Source: Alviniconcha marisindica (lineage: Eukaryota; Mollusca; Gastropoda; Provannidae). Taken from it: a stretch of 64,000 nucleotides of DNA. The DNA lies in the NCBI GenBank assembly GCA_018857735.1, contig JABMCL010002954.1, forward strand, positions 96,001 to 160,000, in the 5' to 3' direction. Positions 1 to 12,500 of the stretch are shown here, piece by piece (position 1 is the first letter of the stretch; every line of letters starts with the position of its first letter). The position numbers were made by a program, and so were the translations under genes. The notes under the pieces were generated by a model, which saw nothing but the letters and a program-made list of their open reading frames with translations, made no database searches and was not told where the DNA came from.

Positions 1-403
1 ACACTTGAAGATGGGTGAGAAAACAACTACCATGACAGGCTGACACAGCCAATGGCCGAAATATTTACCAATTGGATCTGCTGGATGTGTTCCCTGTAGT
101 TGTACATGGGATAGTGTAGATGGGTTGCGGACATGTGTAGCAAGTCCATCTGGATCTTGCATTTGTGAATACGGTAATACAAAATTAAACATGCCAGGCT
201 GAAAAACTTACTGACTGGATCTGCTGAATGTGTTCCATGTGGTTTTACATGGGACAGTGTAGATGGGTTGGGGACACATGTAGCCAGTCCGTTGGGTTAT
301 GGACACATGAGCAAGTCCATCTGGATCTTGCATTTGTGAGACACGGCAACGTATACGAAATTGCACATGCCAGGCTGACACAGCCACTGGCTGAAAAGCT
401 TAC
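1..403. repeat. Tandem repeat of about 145-190 bases carrying the adjacent exon's 3' end and donor
   Basis: Two diverged copies precede the exon at 404-481. Shared blocks are 'caagtccatctggatcttg' (near 145 and 314), 'catgccaggctga' (near 190 and 367) and 'gtgtagatgggttg' (near 114 and 258). Sequence matching the exon end plus donor recurs near 68 and 211, each followed on the minus strand by a GTAAA or GTAAGT donor-like motif. Copies differ by many substitutions, so the array is old. No further exon is visible to the left edge. Confidence 0.75.
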
Positions 404-481
404 CGATTGGATATGCTGGATGCGGACGAACTGCCTGATTGCTGGTTGATAGCCCGGAACATGTCCTCCCTGTCCACATCG
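404..481 (-). CDS. ARHGEF11/12: ARHGEF11/12 exon: linker before the DH domain (last exon in window)
   Basis: This 78-base exon has acceptor 'gcgtgtttcag' and donor GTAAGC. It takes one base to complete a serine codon left by the exon at 3146-3257 and leaves two bases. The peptide is DVDREDMFRAINQQSGSSS followed by ASSISN, an acidic then serine-rich linker of about 26 residues (residues 686-712 of the partial protein). Family members have a variable acidic linker immediately before the DH domain, so the catalytic region should start just beyond the left edge. Its donor-containing 3' end is repeated to the left. Only this frame both fits the upstream phase and looks protein-like. Confidence 0.82.
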
Positions 482-939
482 CTGAAACACGCAGACAATA
501 CCACCAGTCAAGCCAGCACTGGGAAGGAGGACATGCATTATGAAAGTGTCCATCACCTACATGCCAACCCTATAGTAAGGCCAATCTCAGCTAAAAATCC
601 ACCACTTCTCTGTCAATTTCAACGTGCAACAAGCCCAGCTGTGTCCAAGTCCCAGTCCATCGCTTTGTTTGTGAACAAAGTGTGCAGGGTGGGGTGGTTT
701 TCCTCCCCAAGTTATTGGTTGTTCATGTAGTGCACAGACTTGCCATTTATTTCTGTGGTCTGTCGTGAACTCAATCTGTGCATTTGTGTGAATGGTTCAC
801 ACACCATGCATTATAGTCACAGACATAACCCCCCCCCCCCCCCCCAAGTTATTAGTGGAGTGTGGACAATCATGAAAAACAAGAGGAATTGGAGTGCATA
901 GGTCAGTGATGTTTATCAACATGGTAGTGACAAAACGTG
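482..939. other. Intron, mostly unique, with poly-C tract
   Basis: There is no recognisable coding or mobile sequence. A run of C at about 829-845 is the only low-complexity part. Confidence 0.6.
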
Positions 940-1334
940 ACTAACCCTTGCCACACAATATCCACCCTTCTGACATGTCACCCGTTTCAACACAACACTC
1001 ACCCTTTCAACATGCACTCACCCTTTTGACACAACACTCACCCCTTTAACACAACACTTACCCCTTTGACCCAACATTCACCCCTTTAACACAAGACTCA
1101 TCCCTTTAACACAAGTCTCACCCCTTTGACACAACACTCACTTCTTTGACACAACATTTACCTCTTTAACACAACATTCACCCCTTCATCCTTTAACACA
1201 ACATTCACCCCTTTGACACCAACTCACCCCACACCCCTTTGACACCAGACTCACCCCTTTAACACAAGACTCACCCCTTTAACACAACATTCACCCCTTT
1301 AACACAACATTCACCCCTTTAACACAACACTGAC
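940..1334. repeat. 20-base minisatellite next to a candidate micro-exon
   Basis: There are about 18 copies of a unit close to 'cacccctttaacacaacatt'. The right edge runs into 'cacaacactgaccttttcg', which reads on the minus strand as an exon end plus GT donor (GTCAGTG). The units carry the same motif as GGGGTGAGTGTTGTG. The array therefore resembles the donor-containing arrays elsewhere in the gene. Confidence 0.85.
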
Positions 1335-1366
1335 CTTTTCGCTCTCCTAGGAAGCCGCTCTGCTTT
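1335..1366 (-). other. Candidate 32-base micro-exon (frame-shifting if used)
   Basis: The segment has a good acceptor ('ttctgttcacag') and a GTCAGT donor. In phase with the exon at 3146-3257 it would encode KQSGFLGERK with flanking basic residues. Its length is not a multiple of three, and including it would shift the exon at 404-481 into an unconvincing frame. It is either a cryptic or poison exon or a chance match. Skipping it gives a good join, so I do not count it in the coding sequence. Confidence 0.25.
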
Positions 1367-1969
1367 CTGTGAACAGAAGGTGCAATGAGTCAGCATTGCC
1401 CACCAACATCCACATCCACGGTCACAATGTCAGAGTAAGATGCTATGCTGCATGTTCAACCTCAAGGCAGCATCTCACAGGACATCCTTTGACATTACTC
1501 ACAGTAGTCCATAGTAACTATATCTACCTTCACACATTTTTCCATGTAAAACATAGCCATGTGAACAACTAAAGCGTCAGCCTTCATAAAACTCACACAC
1601 AAAAACTTGGCATCTTACAAATGGTCTTGTCAACATGCTCATATTTCTTGAAAGTAAGGCAGGTGAAAGCACGTTACAAAAAAGAAAAGAAGGAAAGATG
1701 TATTTTGAGTAAGCAGGGTGATGAGGCGAAACTTACATCCCCTTTGCCTTTCAAGCTTTCCGATCGACTCAGGTTCGTGCTGCTTTTCCTGAAACATGGA
1801 CAAAAAACAAGCTGATGCAGGTGAAGAGACTTACAGCATCAAGTTTTATGTTCTCACACACTGGACTGTCTGTTCCTCATTTCCTGTCGGTGTCCATGTC
1901 AGCTGAACGAATGTGTTGACATTAGCGCACAATAAACGATGAACTTGAGTCTAATGCAGTGAAACCACA
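1367..1969. other. Intron, unique sequence
   Basis: I see no repeats, exons or elements here beyond short A-rich stretches. Confidence 0.5.
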
Positions 1970-2832
1970 AATGAGAGACCACCCTGATGAAGGCCTACTG
2001 TGACGACAAACCACCCCAATGAGACAACACCCTAACGACAGACCACCCTGATGAGGGACCACCTTAATGACCACCCTGATGAGGGACCACCTTAATGACC
2101 ACCCTGATGAGGGACCACCTTAATGACCACCCTGATGAGGGACCACCTTAATGACCACCCTGATGAGACAGCACCCTAATGACAGACCCCTGATGAGACA
2201 GCACCCCAATGACAGACCCCTGATGAGGACCACCTTAATGACCACCCTGATGAGAACACCCCAATCAGACCACCCCAATGAGGGACCACCTTAATGACCA
2301 CCCTGATGAGGGACCACCTTAATGACCACCCTGATGAGACAGCACCCTAATGACAGACCCCCTGATGAGACAGCACCCCAATGACAGACCACCCTGATGA
2401 GACAGCACCCCAATGACAGACCACCCTGATGAGACAGCACCCCAATGACAGACCACCCTGATGAGACAGCACCCCAATGACAGACCACCTGATGAGACAG
2501 CACCCAATGACAGACCATCCTGATGAGACAGTACCCCAATGACAGACCACCCTGATGAGACAGCACCCCAACAGACCACCTGATCAACTCCTGATGACAG
2601 ACCACCCTGATGAGACAGTACCCCAATGACAGACCACCCTGATGAGACAGCACCCCAATGACAGACCACCCTGATACGACAACATCCTGATGACAGACCA
2701 CCCTGATGAGGGACCACCCCAATGACAGACCACCCTGATAAGACAACATCCTGATGACAGACCACCCTGATGAGGGACCACCCCAATGACAGACCACCCT
2801 GATGAGGCTACACCCTGACAGACCACCCTGAT
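1970..2832. repeat. Minisatellite with about 20- and 32-base units
   Basis: Units share 'gaccaccctgatgag' followed by either 'ggaccaccttaat' (left part) or 'acagcaccccaatgaca' (right part). There are about 28 units in total with small length variants. Several frames on the minus strand stay open (up to 168 codons) only because of the repeat. I find no splice sites or conserved domain in it. Confidence 0.9.
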
Positions 2833-2842
2833 ATTAGCCTGT

Positions 2843-2906
2843 GTCTGTTCATGTGTGTGTGCATGTACATACTTGTCTCAAAAGTGTGTGTGTGTGTGTG
2901 CATGTA

Positions 2907-2945
<39 letters not shown>

Positions 2946-3075
2946 CTGTACATACTTGTCTCAAAAGTGTGTGTGTGCGCATGTGCACGCATGCGCATGT
3001 GTGTGTGTGTGTGTGTGTGTGTATGTACATGCCTGTACTGCAAGTGTGTGTGTCTGCGCATATGCGTGCACATGT
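2843..3075. repeat. (TG)n compound microsatellite
   Basis: This is alternating TG/CG/CA sequence with interspersed 'catgtacatacttgtctcaa' blocks repeated twice. It abuts the exon at 3146 with about 70 bases between. Confidence 0.9.
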
Positions 3076-3145
3076 ACACGCCTAAGCTGTGAGTGCGTGT
3101 ACATGCCTACTGCTACAGGTGCCAGAAGCGCAGCGCCAGACCCAC

Positions 3146-3257
3146 CTGTCTTCCTGGTCGGGGGGTTCCCCTTCACCCGGCCCCGGCCCGGTGGGACTGG
3201 CCAACTCCTGGTAGCGGTTGACGATGGACCTCACTGAGTGCTCCGTGGGCAGACCCG
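3146..3257 (-). CDS. ARHGEF11/12: ARHGEF11/12 exon: linker between C1 and DH
   Basis: This 112-base exon has acceptor 'cttaatctcatag' and donor GTGGGT. Two bases complete an alanine codon from the exon at 10120-10245, and two bases (AG) are left over. The peptide runs GLPTEHSVRSIVNRYQELAS, then a glycine/proline-rich and acidic tail ending EPPDQED. It is linker sequence with no catalytic motif. The segment SVRSIVNRYQELA looks helical and basic. The phase match on both sides is the main support. GC content is higher than in the flanking intron, as for the other exons. Confidence 0.87.
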
Positions 3258-3834
3258 CTATGAGATTAAGCGCATATGCTGTGGTCAGCATCGCCGTGGC
3301 GACACGTGTGGTGGGGGCAGGCGGGCGAGCAGCGAGCGGGCGAGGGGGTGGATGGAGGAGGAGGAGGAGGAAAGGAGCACAGGTATGAAAAGCCCACACC
3401 GCACAGTGCATGCGTCAAGTCAAACAACCGTATACATGTACTGTAGCAAACGCTCGCCTTGACTGACGCTGCTGTGATATCATACACATGGGGAACAACC
3501 TCCTTCCTTCGCTGTTTCGCACTGAGCCACTTTACTTGCTCATCGCCCTTGTACCACAACTGCTTGCCAGTGGGACGAAGCCAGCAATGCCAAAAATGAG
3601 CATATCGTTTTGGTTTTTCACGTCAAAAAGTGGTGCGTCCCCCCCCCACCCAGCCTTCTGTGAGTTTTGATTCTGCCCTTTACTCTCCATCTTAACCCTT
3701 TCCTTTTCAAACCATACACACCACGGACCAGTTGTTCCCTAAGAACAATATCTATCATTATTATTAATGTTAAAAAAATCAGTTGCCCTGATACAACTGT
3801 CTTGGCTGACTGGGTGTAACAAAACGAAGGCTTG
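3258..3834. other. Intron, mostly unique
   Basis: A short GC-rich part with (GGA)n near 3350-3370 follows the acceptor. The remainder is unique sequence without a recognisable exon. Confidence 0.5.
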
Positions 3835-4610
3835 CCACAGCAGTGAAGGAGGTTGTTTCTCAAGGACAGAGTATGAGAGGCAGCCAGTTTTGGACAACAC
3901 ACTGGGACAGAGAGGTTGTAACCAGTTCTGGATAGCTCTCTTTCTGGGAGGTGTAACCAGCTCCAGACAACACACTGGGACAGAGAGGTTGTAACTAGTT
4001 CTGGACAACTCTCCGAGAGAGGTTGTAACTAGTTCTGGACAACACATTCTGCGACAGAGGTTGTAACCAGTTCTGGGTTACATATTATCTGAGACTAGGT
4101 TGTAGCCAGTTCTGAACAACACACTCTGAGACAGCAGCTGTAACCTGTTCTGGACAATACACTGCACTGAGACAGAGGCTGCAGCCAGTTCTGGACAACA
4201 CATTCTCTGAGACAGAGGTTGTAACCACTTCTGGACAACACATTCTCTGAGACAGAGGTTGTAACCACTTCTGGACAACACATTCTCTGAGATGGAGGTT
4301 GTAACCAGTTCTGGACAACACATTCTCTGAGATAGAGGTTGTAACCAGTTCTGGACAACACATTCTCTGAGACAGAGGTTGTAACCAGTTCTGGACAACA
4401 CATTCTCTGAGACAGAGATTGTAACCAGTTCTGGACAACACATTCTCTGAGACAGAGGTTGTAACCAGTTCTGGACAACACATTCTCTGAGACAGAGGTT
4501 GTAATCAGTTCTGGACAAAACACTCTCTGAGACAGTGAATCTGTAACCAGATCTAGACAAATACACTCTGTCTCACAGCATGTGAGATTGCAGGCTGTTC
4601 TGGACAACAA
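3835..4610. repeat. 40-base minisatellite
   Basis: Units contain 'gttgtaaccagttctggaca' followed by 'acacattctctgagacagag'. About 18 copies are present, most regular between 4195 and 4520 and diverged at the left end. All three minus-strand frames stay open across it (132-171 codons), as expected of a repeat lacking stops. Confidence 0.93.
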
Positions 4611-5050
4611 ACTCTAAGCCATCTCTGTCAAGTATGATTTTGTTCTTCTTCAGTGCATACAATACATATATATGCTTCAGACTTCACAACAGAACAGTGA
4701 CTGTAACACAAAAAACCAAGCAACCAAGCAAATCAACCAAAATGTTTCATCAAGCAAATTTGAGCAAAAACAAACAACAAAACCACCTGTTTTTTTCTTT
4801 GGTCAAAATTGACCTTCCTTTCTGTTAGCTCCCACTTTCAACACAGTTTTTAAAATTCATTTTTGTTTGAACACAATACTTTGTGGTTCAGGTTCTTGTT
4901 TGCACACAGAAGTCTGAAGCAGCCAATACAAGCATACAACTTGACAAGTGAAAAGTTGTTAAAATACAGAGTACAGTTTTACATTATTAAATATTCAACC
5001 AACAGAGCCAGGCAGACACAAAGAGAACTTGTTGTGTTAAAAAGATATGC
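4611..5050. other. AT-rich intron, unique
   Basis: No supported feature is visible. Confidence 0.5.
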
Positions 5051-5054
5051 ATGA

Positions 5055-6300
5055 TACAAACAGAACTGGATAAATGACTGATATGAAGAGTGGATATGAA
5101 CTGTGTATTATAAGCAACTGGAAAAATGACTGATACAAACTGTGGATATGAACTGTGTATTGACAAGCAACTGGATAAAAGACTGATATGAACTGTGTAC
5201 TGACAAGCAACTGGACGAATGACTGATATGAACTGTATGAACTGTGGATATGAACTGTGTATTGACAAACAACTATATAAATGATATGAACTGTGGATAT
5301 GAACTGTGTATTGACAAACAACTATATAAATGATATGAACTGTGGATATGAACTGAGTATTACAAGCAACTGGAGAAATGACTGACACAAACTGTGGATA
5401 TGAACTGTGTATTGGCAAGCAACTGGATACAAACTGTGGATATGAACTGTGTATTGACAAGCAACTGGAGAAATGATTGATATGAACTGTGGATATGAAC
5501 TGTGTACTGAAAAGCAACTGGATAAATGACTGATACGAACTGTACGAAGTGTGGATATGAACTGTGTATTGACAAACAACTGGATAAATGATATGAACTG
5601 TGGATATGAGCTGTGTATTCACAAGCAACTGGATAAATGACTGATATGAACTGTGTACTGACAAGCAACTGGATGAATGATTGATATGAACTGTGGATAT
5701 GAACTGTGTATTGACAAACAATATAAATGATATGAACTGTGGATATGAACTGAGTATTAAAAGCAACTGGAGAAATGACTGACACAAACTGTGGATATGA
5801 ACTGTGTATTGACAAGCAACTGGAGAAATGATTGATATGAACTGTGGATATGAACTGTGTACTGAAAAGCAACTGGATAAATGACTGATACAAACTGTAC
5901 GAAGTGTGGATATGAACTGTGTATTGACAAACAAATGGATAAATGGTATGAACTGTGGATATGAGCTGTGTAATCACAAGCAACTGGATAAATGACTGAT
6001 ATGAACTGTGTACAGAAAAGCAACTGGATAAATGACTGATATGAACTGTACAAAGTGTGGATATGAACTGTGTCTTTACAAACAACTGGATAAATGATAT
6101 GAACTGTGGATATGAGCTGTGTATTCACAAGCAACTGGATAAATGATACGGACAGTGTATTGACAAACAACTGGATAAATGATATGAACTGTGGATATGA
6201 GCTGTGTATTCACAAGCAACTGGATAAATGACTGATATGAACAGTGTATTGACAAACAACTAGATAAATGACATGAACTGTGGACATGAACTGTGTACTG
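5055..6300. repeat. Composite minisatellite with higher-order structure
   Basis: Building blocks are 'ggatatgaactgtgtattga', 'caagcaactggataaatga' and 'ctgatatgaactgt', joined in several orders. Larger segments recur as units, for example the block near 5340-5640 again near 5740-6010. About 30 core copies are present. Long minus-strand open frames (to 315 codons) are a product of the repeat. Confidence 0.92.
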
Positions 6301-6529
6301 TTACTGGCAAAGTGAACTGAGTTTTGTGTGAACCCCACAGCACAGGGCAGTAAATGGACAGATAAATAAATACGGATTAATCCACAGAGAATGAACAAAG
6401 CATCACCAAAATGACAGCGCCAGACAAGACACCACTGGTCACAAAGTCAAAGAAAAACAACAAGGACAGAACTAAAAGCCAGCAGACGCTGTTAAAAGTA
6501 ACTCAAGATGACGGAAAATCAACAACCAA

Positions 6530-6860
6530 TCATGACACAACTAAGGAGGAAATACTCAAAGGGAAACCAGCAATCATTCACAGAGACAGTAACCAAGCAT
6601 AACCACGAACCAGCAATCACTCACAGAGACAGTAACCTGGCATAACCAAGAACCAGCAATCACTCAGATAGTAACCAAGAATAACCAAGAACAAGCAATC
6701 AGTCACAGAGATAGTAACCAAGCATGACCAAGAAACAGCAACCAATGACAGACTGCAAGCACAAAAGAGAACTAGCAGCCAATGGCATGGTGACCAAGAA
6801 TCAGCAGCCAATCACAGACTGCATTAACTCTGGATGACCAAGAGCCAGTAGCCAATCACA
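6530..6860. repeat. Diverged minisatellite of about 40-45 bases
   Basis: Copies share 'gaaccagcaatcactcacag' and 'agtaaccaagcataacca'. About seven units are present, increasingly diverged to the right. Confidence 0.8.
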
Positions 6861-6989
6861 GACCACGTAACAAAAGATAGCCCTTGGCATGCATAGTGAC
6901 ACTCCATTCTAGTTTTCACCAACATGATGCAGATGATGCAAAAGACAGGACTGTCCAAGAATTGACAGTGAAATGTACACTGGGTCTTT

Positions 6990-8345
6990 TACCATGGTGA
7001 CGTTACAGACCTTGGGCCAGCAAAAATTGGAACACCTAGAGCCAGCTCAGACTGAACACCTTGGACCAGTTAAAAATCTTGGTGCACCTAAAACTGTACA
7101 CATCCTCAGTCAGCTAAAAAATAAATAAAAATGGTGACAAACTCTAAATGAATAGCTTGGGACAGCTGAAAGTCAGAATAAAATGAATACCCCGGGCCAG
7201 ACTGATCAAGCAACAGCTGAACTAACACCTTGGGCCTGAAAAAAAACAGACCAAGTGACAGGTCAAACTGAACACCTTGGGCTGCCAAGAATGAATAAGG
7301 TACAGCTCAAACTGAACACCTTGGAACAGCCAAAGCTGATCAGAAGACAGCTCAAACTGAACTCCTTGGAACAGCCAAAGCTGATCAGAGGACAGCTCAA
7401 GCTGAACACCTTGGGACAGCCAAAGCTGATCAGAGGACAGCTCAAGCTGCTCCTTGGGACAGCCAAAGCTGATCAAAGGACAGCTCAAACTGAACACCTT
7501 GGGACAGCCAAAGCTGATCAAAGGACGGCTCAAACTGAACTCCTTGGGACAGCCAAAGCTGATCAAAGGACAGCTCAAACTGAACACCTTGTGACAGCCA
7601 AAGCTGATCAGAGGACAGCTCAAACTGAACTCCTTGGAACAGCCAAAGCTGATCAGAGGACAGCTCAAGCTGAACACCTTGGGACAGCCAAAGCTGATCA
7701 GAGGACAGCTCAAACTGAACTCCTTGGAACAGCCAAAGCTGATCAAAGGTCAGCTCAAACTGAACACCTTGTGACAGCCAAAGCTGATCAAAGGTCAGCT
7801 CAAACTGAACACCTTGTGACAGCCAAAGCTGATCAAAGGACAGCTCAAACTGAACACCTTAGGACAGCAGGAACAGATAAGGTAAAGTTCAAACTGCAAA
7901 ACAGATAGGGTACAGCTCAAACCGAACACATTGGGACAGCCAAAGCTGATCAAAGGACAGCTCAAGCTGAACACCTTGGGACAGCCAAAGCTGATCAAAG
8001 GACAGCTCAAACTGAACACCTTAGGACAGCAGGAACAGATAAGGTAAAGTTCAAACTGCAAAACAGATAAGGTACAGCTCAAACCGAACACATTGGGACA
8101 GCCAAAGCTGATCAAAGGACAGTTCAAACTGAACACCTTGGGGGAGCAAAAACTGGTCACGGGCCAGCTTGAGCCAGCAAAAACTGAACATCCAGAGTCA
8201 ACAAAACTAAATACCTTGCAACAGCTCTCAGTTTTGATACACCTCACACAAAACACCTTGTGACAGCTAATATGAACATCCCTAGCCACACCTTGAAGCG
8301 AGTATTCTGGGATGGCTCAAAGCGAGCACCTTGGGACAGCTGAGA
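6990..8345. repeat. 45-base minisatellite
   Basis: Units contain 'gctgatcaaaggacagctca' then 'aactgaacaccttgggacag'. About 24 copies are present, most regular from 7325 to 7870. A larger block of about 155 bases (7850-8000) is repeated at 8000-8160. Because 45 is a multiple of three, an open frame of 217 codons exists on the plus strand. It has no exon signals or known domain. Confidence 0.93.
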
Positions 8346-9408
8346 CGATGCCTCAAAATATCGTAAGCATTTTGTTTCCTTTTTTTCCTTTCTTTTTTAA
8401 TTCTCCTTGAGAAAAAAATAAATTGGTACTAAGCCATGAGAAACAGGGTTTATCCAAGACTTTCTCTTTTGCCAGATGCACGAGTGAAGGCAGCAGACGG
8501 CCTACAGAACCTGCAAAGCAGACTGCGGACAGAACAGGCACAAAGCAGAGCACACCAGACACAAACAAGCAGAGCAATCAGGAGAGGCAAAAACAAACGC
8601 TGCTCAACGAGTGATGACAGGAGGCAGCAAAAATGGCAACCTGCCTTCATTTTTTTCCAGATTTACTGACATCTACATAAACTACAAGTCTGCCAGCAGA
8701 GGAAGACTGCTCTACATGACTGGGTCCATTTTGATGCCACTCCAATGATGCTACAAACTACAGGCAAAATAAAGCAGCAGCCAAAATGGGAGAAGGTGGG
8801 GATGGGGGTCGGGAGGGGGGTGGAGGGAGGGGAGAAGCAAACAGAAGTTGGGAAAGCATGGCACACAAAACTTATCTTTAAAAATTGGCTTAAAATAAAG
8901 CCACTGCTGTGCAAAAGCAAAACATAAAGAATGTGTACACACAGAGGCCTAAACCAAGGTGTGACAGGCAACTTTTTACCATCACACAGAACTGAAGAAC
9001 AGCAAAAGGTGAAGTGACTCACACTCAAACGATTTGTAACTTGATATTTAATGCCCAGTCAAACGTGTAGGTTACATGAGGATCAAAAATTCAAAAATGC
9101 CAAAACATTTTATTTTTTGTTTTAATGATTTTTCTTTCTTTCTTTCCATTTACAATTTCAAATGAGGAGGAAAAAAAACCAACCACACACACAAGAATAA
9201 TTGATTTCTTTTAATTAATTATTTTATATTAGAAAATAACCTCTTCCTTCATGTGCCAGCGACTGCTATGAGTGATGAATGAAGTTCTGGCTACCCAGCT
9301 CCTCTAAGCTCCATGCAAGATTGTAACTCTGCAGTGGTCAGTGCAACGCCATACATGATATAATACTGTTTAGTCTGTTATATAATTATGCACAGTGCTG
9401 AGTATATG
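8346..9408. other. Intron, mostly unique; short repeat-tail motif
   Basis: There is no exon. 'atttaatgcccagtcaaacg' near 9045 resembles the dispersed 'cgcccagtcaa' tail motif seen at 58300 and 37783. The rest is AT-rich unique sequence. Confidence 0.45.
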
Positions 9409-9411
9409 CGT

Positions 9412-9470
<59 letters not shown>
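9409..9470. repeat. (GA)n microsatellite
   Basis: About 30 uninterrupted GA dinucleotides. Confidence 0.98.
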
Positions 9471-9474
<4 letters not shown>

Positions 9475-10046
9475 GGAGAAGAAAGAAAGCAGGGCAGTAT
9501 GGGGTCAGGGGGTGGGGGGTGTCCATGGGTTTTATTGATGTATATGGACTTTCTAGTTTACACTTAGGTAAATCATAAATTATTGTAAGCAAAAAAGCAG
9601 CCCCCCCCCCCCCCCCCCCCCCGAAAACAGGGGGAGGGCAATAAATAACAACACACACACACACACACAAAAGAGAAGAGAAAAGAAAAGAAAAAAAAGC
9701 CCACTGTACAAAGAGGAAACTGGATGGGTGGGCTGATCCAAAGCTAGACAGGTTCACAACGCTGCTACCAGGCAGAAGCACTTTGTGTGAAAGGTGTGCA
9801 AAGCAGGGGCCAACACACACTGAAAGATGGCACCACACCTGAGTGACCCAATTTACCCCCCCCCCCCCCCCCACCCTTTAAAGGATGGGATCAGATCTCA
9901 GAGCCCCAGTTGTCCCGTAACACTCCCACTCACCCACCACAGCACACACACACACACACACAGGCGTATGCGCGCACACACACGCACACACAAAACCAAC
10001 CCCAACAGACAAAACTACATAAAATCAACACCACAGAGAGACAGAG

Positions 10047-10088
<42 letters not shown>

Positions 10089-10119
10089 TCAGAGACAGAC
10101 AGAGAGAGTGAGTACCCAC
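9471..10119. other. Intron with homopolymer and dinucleotide tracts
   Basis: It holds poly-C at about 9601-9622 and 9857-9873, (CA)n near 9648-9668 and 9943-9985, and (GA)n at about 10034-10080. The last tract ends about 40 bases from the exon donor at 10119, so a polypurine tract lies just downstream of that 5' splice site in the transcript. Confidence 0.85.
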
Positions 10120-10245
10120 CGAGCTCAGTGTCTTCCTCTTTGCGCAGTGGCTGGGTGGGGGCCACGCCGGGCCCTGGGACCTCGGTGGCCGTGTGTGGCG
10201 GACTCTTGCCCTCTCCCGACATGGCCTGACTCAAGGCCTCCGTCA
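10120..10245 (-). CDS. ARHGEF11/12: ARHGEF11/12 exon: linker after the C1 domain
   Basis: This 126-base exon has acceptor 'cttcttattcag' and donor GTGGGT, phase 1 at both ends. It begins by completing a valine codon and reads TEALSQAMSGEGKSPPHTAT, then a proline-rich stretch, then LRKEEDTEL. It is disordered linker between the C1 and DH domains. Being a symmetric exon it could be skipped without a frameshift. No motif beyond possible proline-directed phosphosites (SPP) is visible. GC content is clearly higher than in the neighbouring intron. Confidence 0.88.
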
Positions 10246-10703
10246 CTGAATAAGAAGGCGCGCCTGTAAACATGTCCAGGGCACAGTGCCCCGGTCGTTA
10301 GTAGCAAGGGAGGCAAGCAGTGCACATGCAGGGCTGTCAGACGCAGCAACAAAACTGGAAACGGTTACGTCTATTTTAGAAAAAAGCTACAAAAACGAAA
10401 AAGAAGAGCAAATGCTCAAGTGACCCACATTCAAAGCACACAGGAACAAAAATGATAAAATCGCAGCTAAAACAGTCATGAAAAACAGAATTTATATCAG
10501 TTGTAACAAAGCTGACATTAGCTGAGGTTTTAAGTACACACATGAAAGCAGTTGCTAAGCAACTGAATAAATTATTTACTTTAAAGAGTACCTGTCTCCT
10601 ATGGTTACCCTAAAGCAATTCAAAAATACTGCAACACTTTTGCTTTTCTGACCAGTTTCTGTTTGGAATCTAACTAACCTAGAACTAACCTTTTGACTCT
10701 GTG
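10246..10703. other. Intron, unique
   Basis: No repeat or exon seen. Confidence 0.5.
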
Positions 10704-10704
10704 G

Positions 10705-10798
<94 letters not shown>

Positions 10799-10806
10799 TG
10801 TGAGTG

Positions 10807-10845
<39 letters not shown>

Positions 10846-10991
10846 TGTTGTGAGTGTTGTGTGTGTGTGGTGTGAGTGGTGTGTGTGAGTGTTGTGTGTG
10901 TGTGGTGTGAGTGGTGTGTGTGTGTGTGTGTGGTGTGTGAGTGTTGTGTGTGTGGTGTGAGTGTTCTGTGTGTGTGTGTGTGGTGTGAGTG

Positions 10992-11047
<56 letters not shown>

Positions 11048-11065
11048 TGTGAGTGTTGTGTGTGT

Positions 11066-11112
<47 letters not shown>
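10704..11112. repeat. (TG)n tract of about 410 bases with GTGAGTGTT interruptions
   Basis: Long pure TG blocks alternate with segments such as 'ggtgtgagtgttgtgtgtg'. It is a large alternating purine-pyrimidine tract with Z-DNA potential. Confidence 0.97.
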
Positions 11113-11114
<2 letters not shown>

Positions 11115-11603
11115 GTACATGTGTACACACTGTCTTTCCATCACGGGTTATACAGTGGGACTCTTTAAACAAAAGTGCACAGAAAAAAAAACCAGCTGCT
11201 GTAGTCTCAGATATTTGTACCTACTGACAATTTTAACTGCCTGGTCATGGACAATTGACAGCAGTTAAAAAATCCCCATAATGTGGTTTGTGCAATAACT
11301 CAGCAAAAGTCTAACCCTGATTATTACATAGGTTCACAAATGTTGTCATGCTAATCAATAATGAAAAGTTATAAATGAAATACTGAAGGCTTTCACACAA
11401 ACTGTTTACAACTGTAAAAAACAAAAAACAGAACAAAACAACAACAAAAAGACCCAAAAGTGCTCAAACTGTTAAAGACAAAAAAGCAAAAAGACAGAAA
11501 CCTTGGTGAGATCAGAAAGGCAAAAATCAACAGGAACAAATGTTTCCTAAGAAAATCTGCTAGCATGCATCAGAAGCTCTTTTTTTCTTCTTCCTTCCCT
11601 CTG
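11113..11603. other. Intron, unique
   Basis: No supported feature. Confidence 0.5.
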
Positions 11604-11845
11604 TTTGTGTGTGTGCATGTCATGTGTGTGTGTATGTGTGTGTGTACTTGTGAGTGTGTGTGTGTGTGTGCATGCCATGTGTTTGTGCATGTGTGCGTGT
11701 ACATGTGTGTGTACTTGTGAGTGTGTGTGTGTGTGCATGTCATGTGTGTGTGTATGTGTGTGTGTACTTGGGGAGTGTGTGTGTGTGTGTGCATGTCATG
11801 TGTTTGTGCATGTGTGTGTGTATGTGTGTGTGTACTTGTGAGTGT

Positions 11846-11881
<36 letters not shown>

Positions 11882-12445
11882 GTGGCATGTCATGTGTTTG
11901 TGCATGTGTGTGTGTATGTGTGTGTGTACTTGTGAGTGTGTGTGTGTGTGCATGTCATGTGTTTGTGCATGTGTGTGTGTGTATGTGTGTGTGTACTTGT
12001 GAGTGTGTGTGTGTGTGTGCATGTCATGTGTTTGTGCATGTGTGTGTGTATGTGTGTGTGTACTTGTGAGTGTGTGTGTGTGTGCATGTCATGTGTGTGT
12101 GTATGTGTGTGTGACTTGTGAGTGTGTGTGTGTGTGCATGTCATGTGTTTGTGCATGTGTGTGTGTATGGGGTGTGTACTTGTGAGTGTGTGTGTGTGTG
12201 CATGTCATGTGTTTGTGTATGTGTGTGTGTACTTGTGAGTGTGTGTGTGTTCATGTCATGTGTTTGTGCATGTGTGTGTGTACTTGTGAGTGTGTGTGTG
12301 TGTGTGTGTGCATGTCATGTGTGTATGTGTGTGTGTACTTGTGAGTGTGTGTGTGTGTGTGCATGTCATGTGTTTGTGCATGTGTGTGTGTATGTACTTG
12401 TGAGTGTGTGTGTGTGCATGTCATGTGTTTGTGCACATCTGTGTG

Positions 12446-12496
<51 letters not shown>

Positions 12497-12500
12497 TCAT

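Noticed and set aside
7255..7908. 217-codon plus-strand frame with 15-residue repeats
   Set aside because: A 45-base DNA repeat keeps the frame open. It is intronic and lies opposite to the gene.
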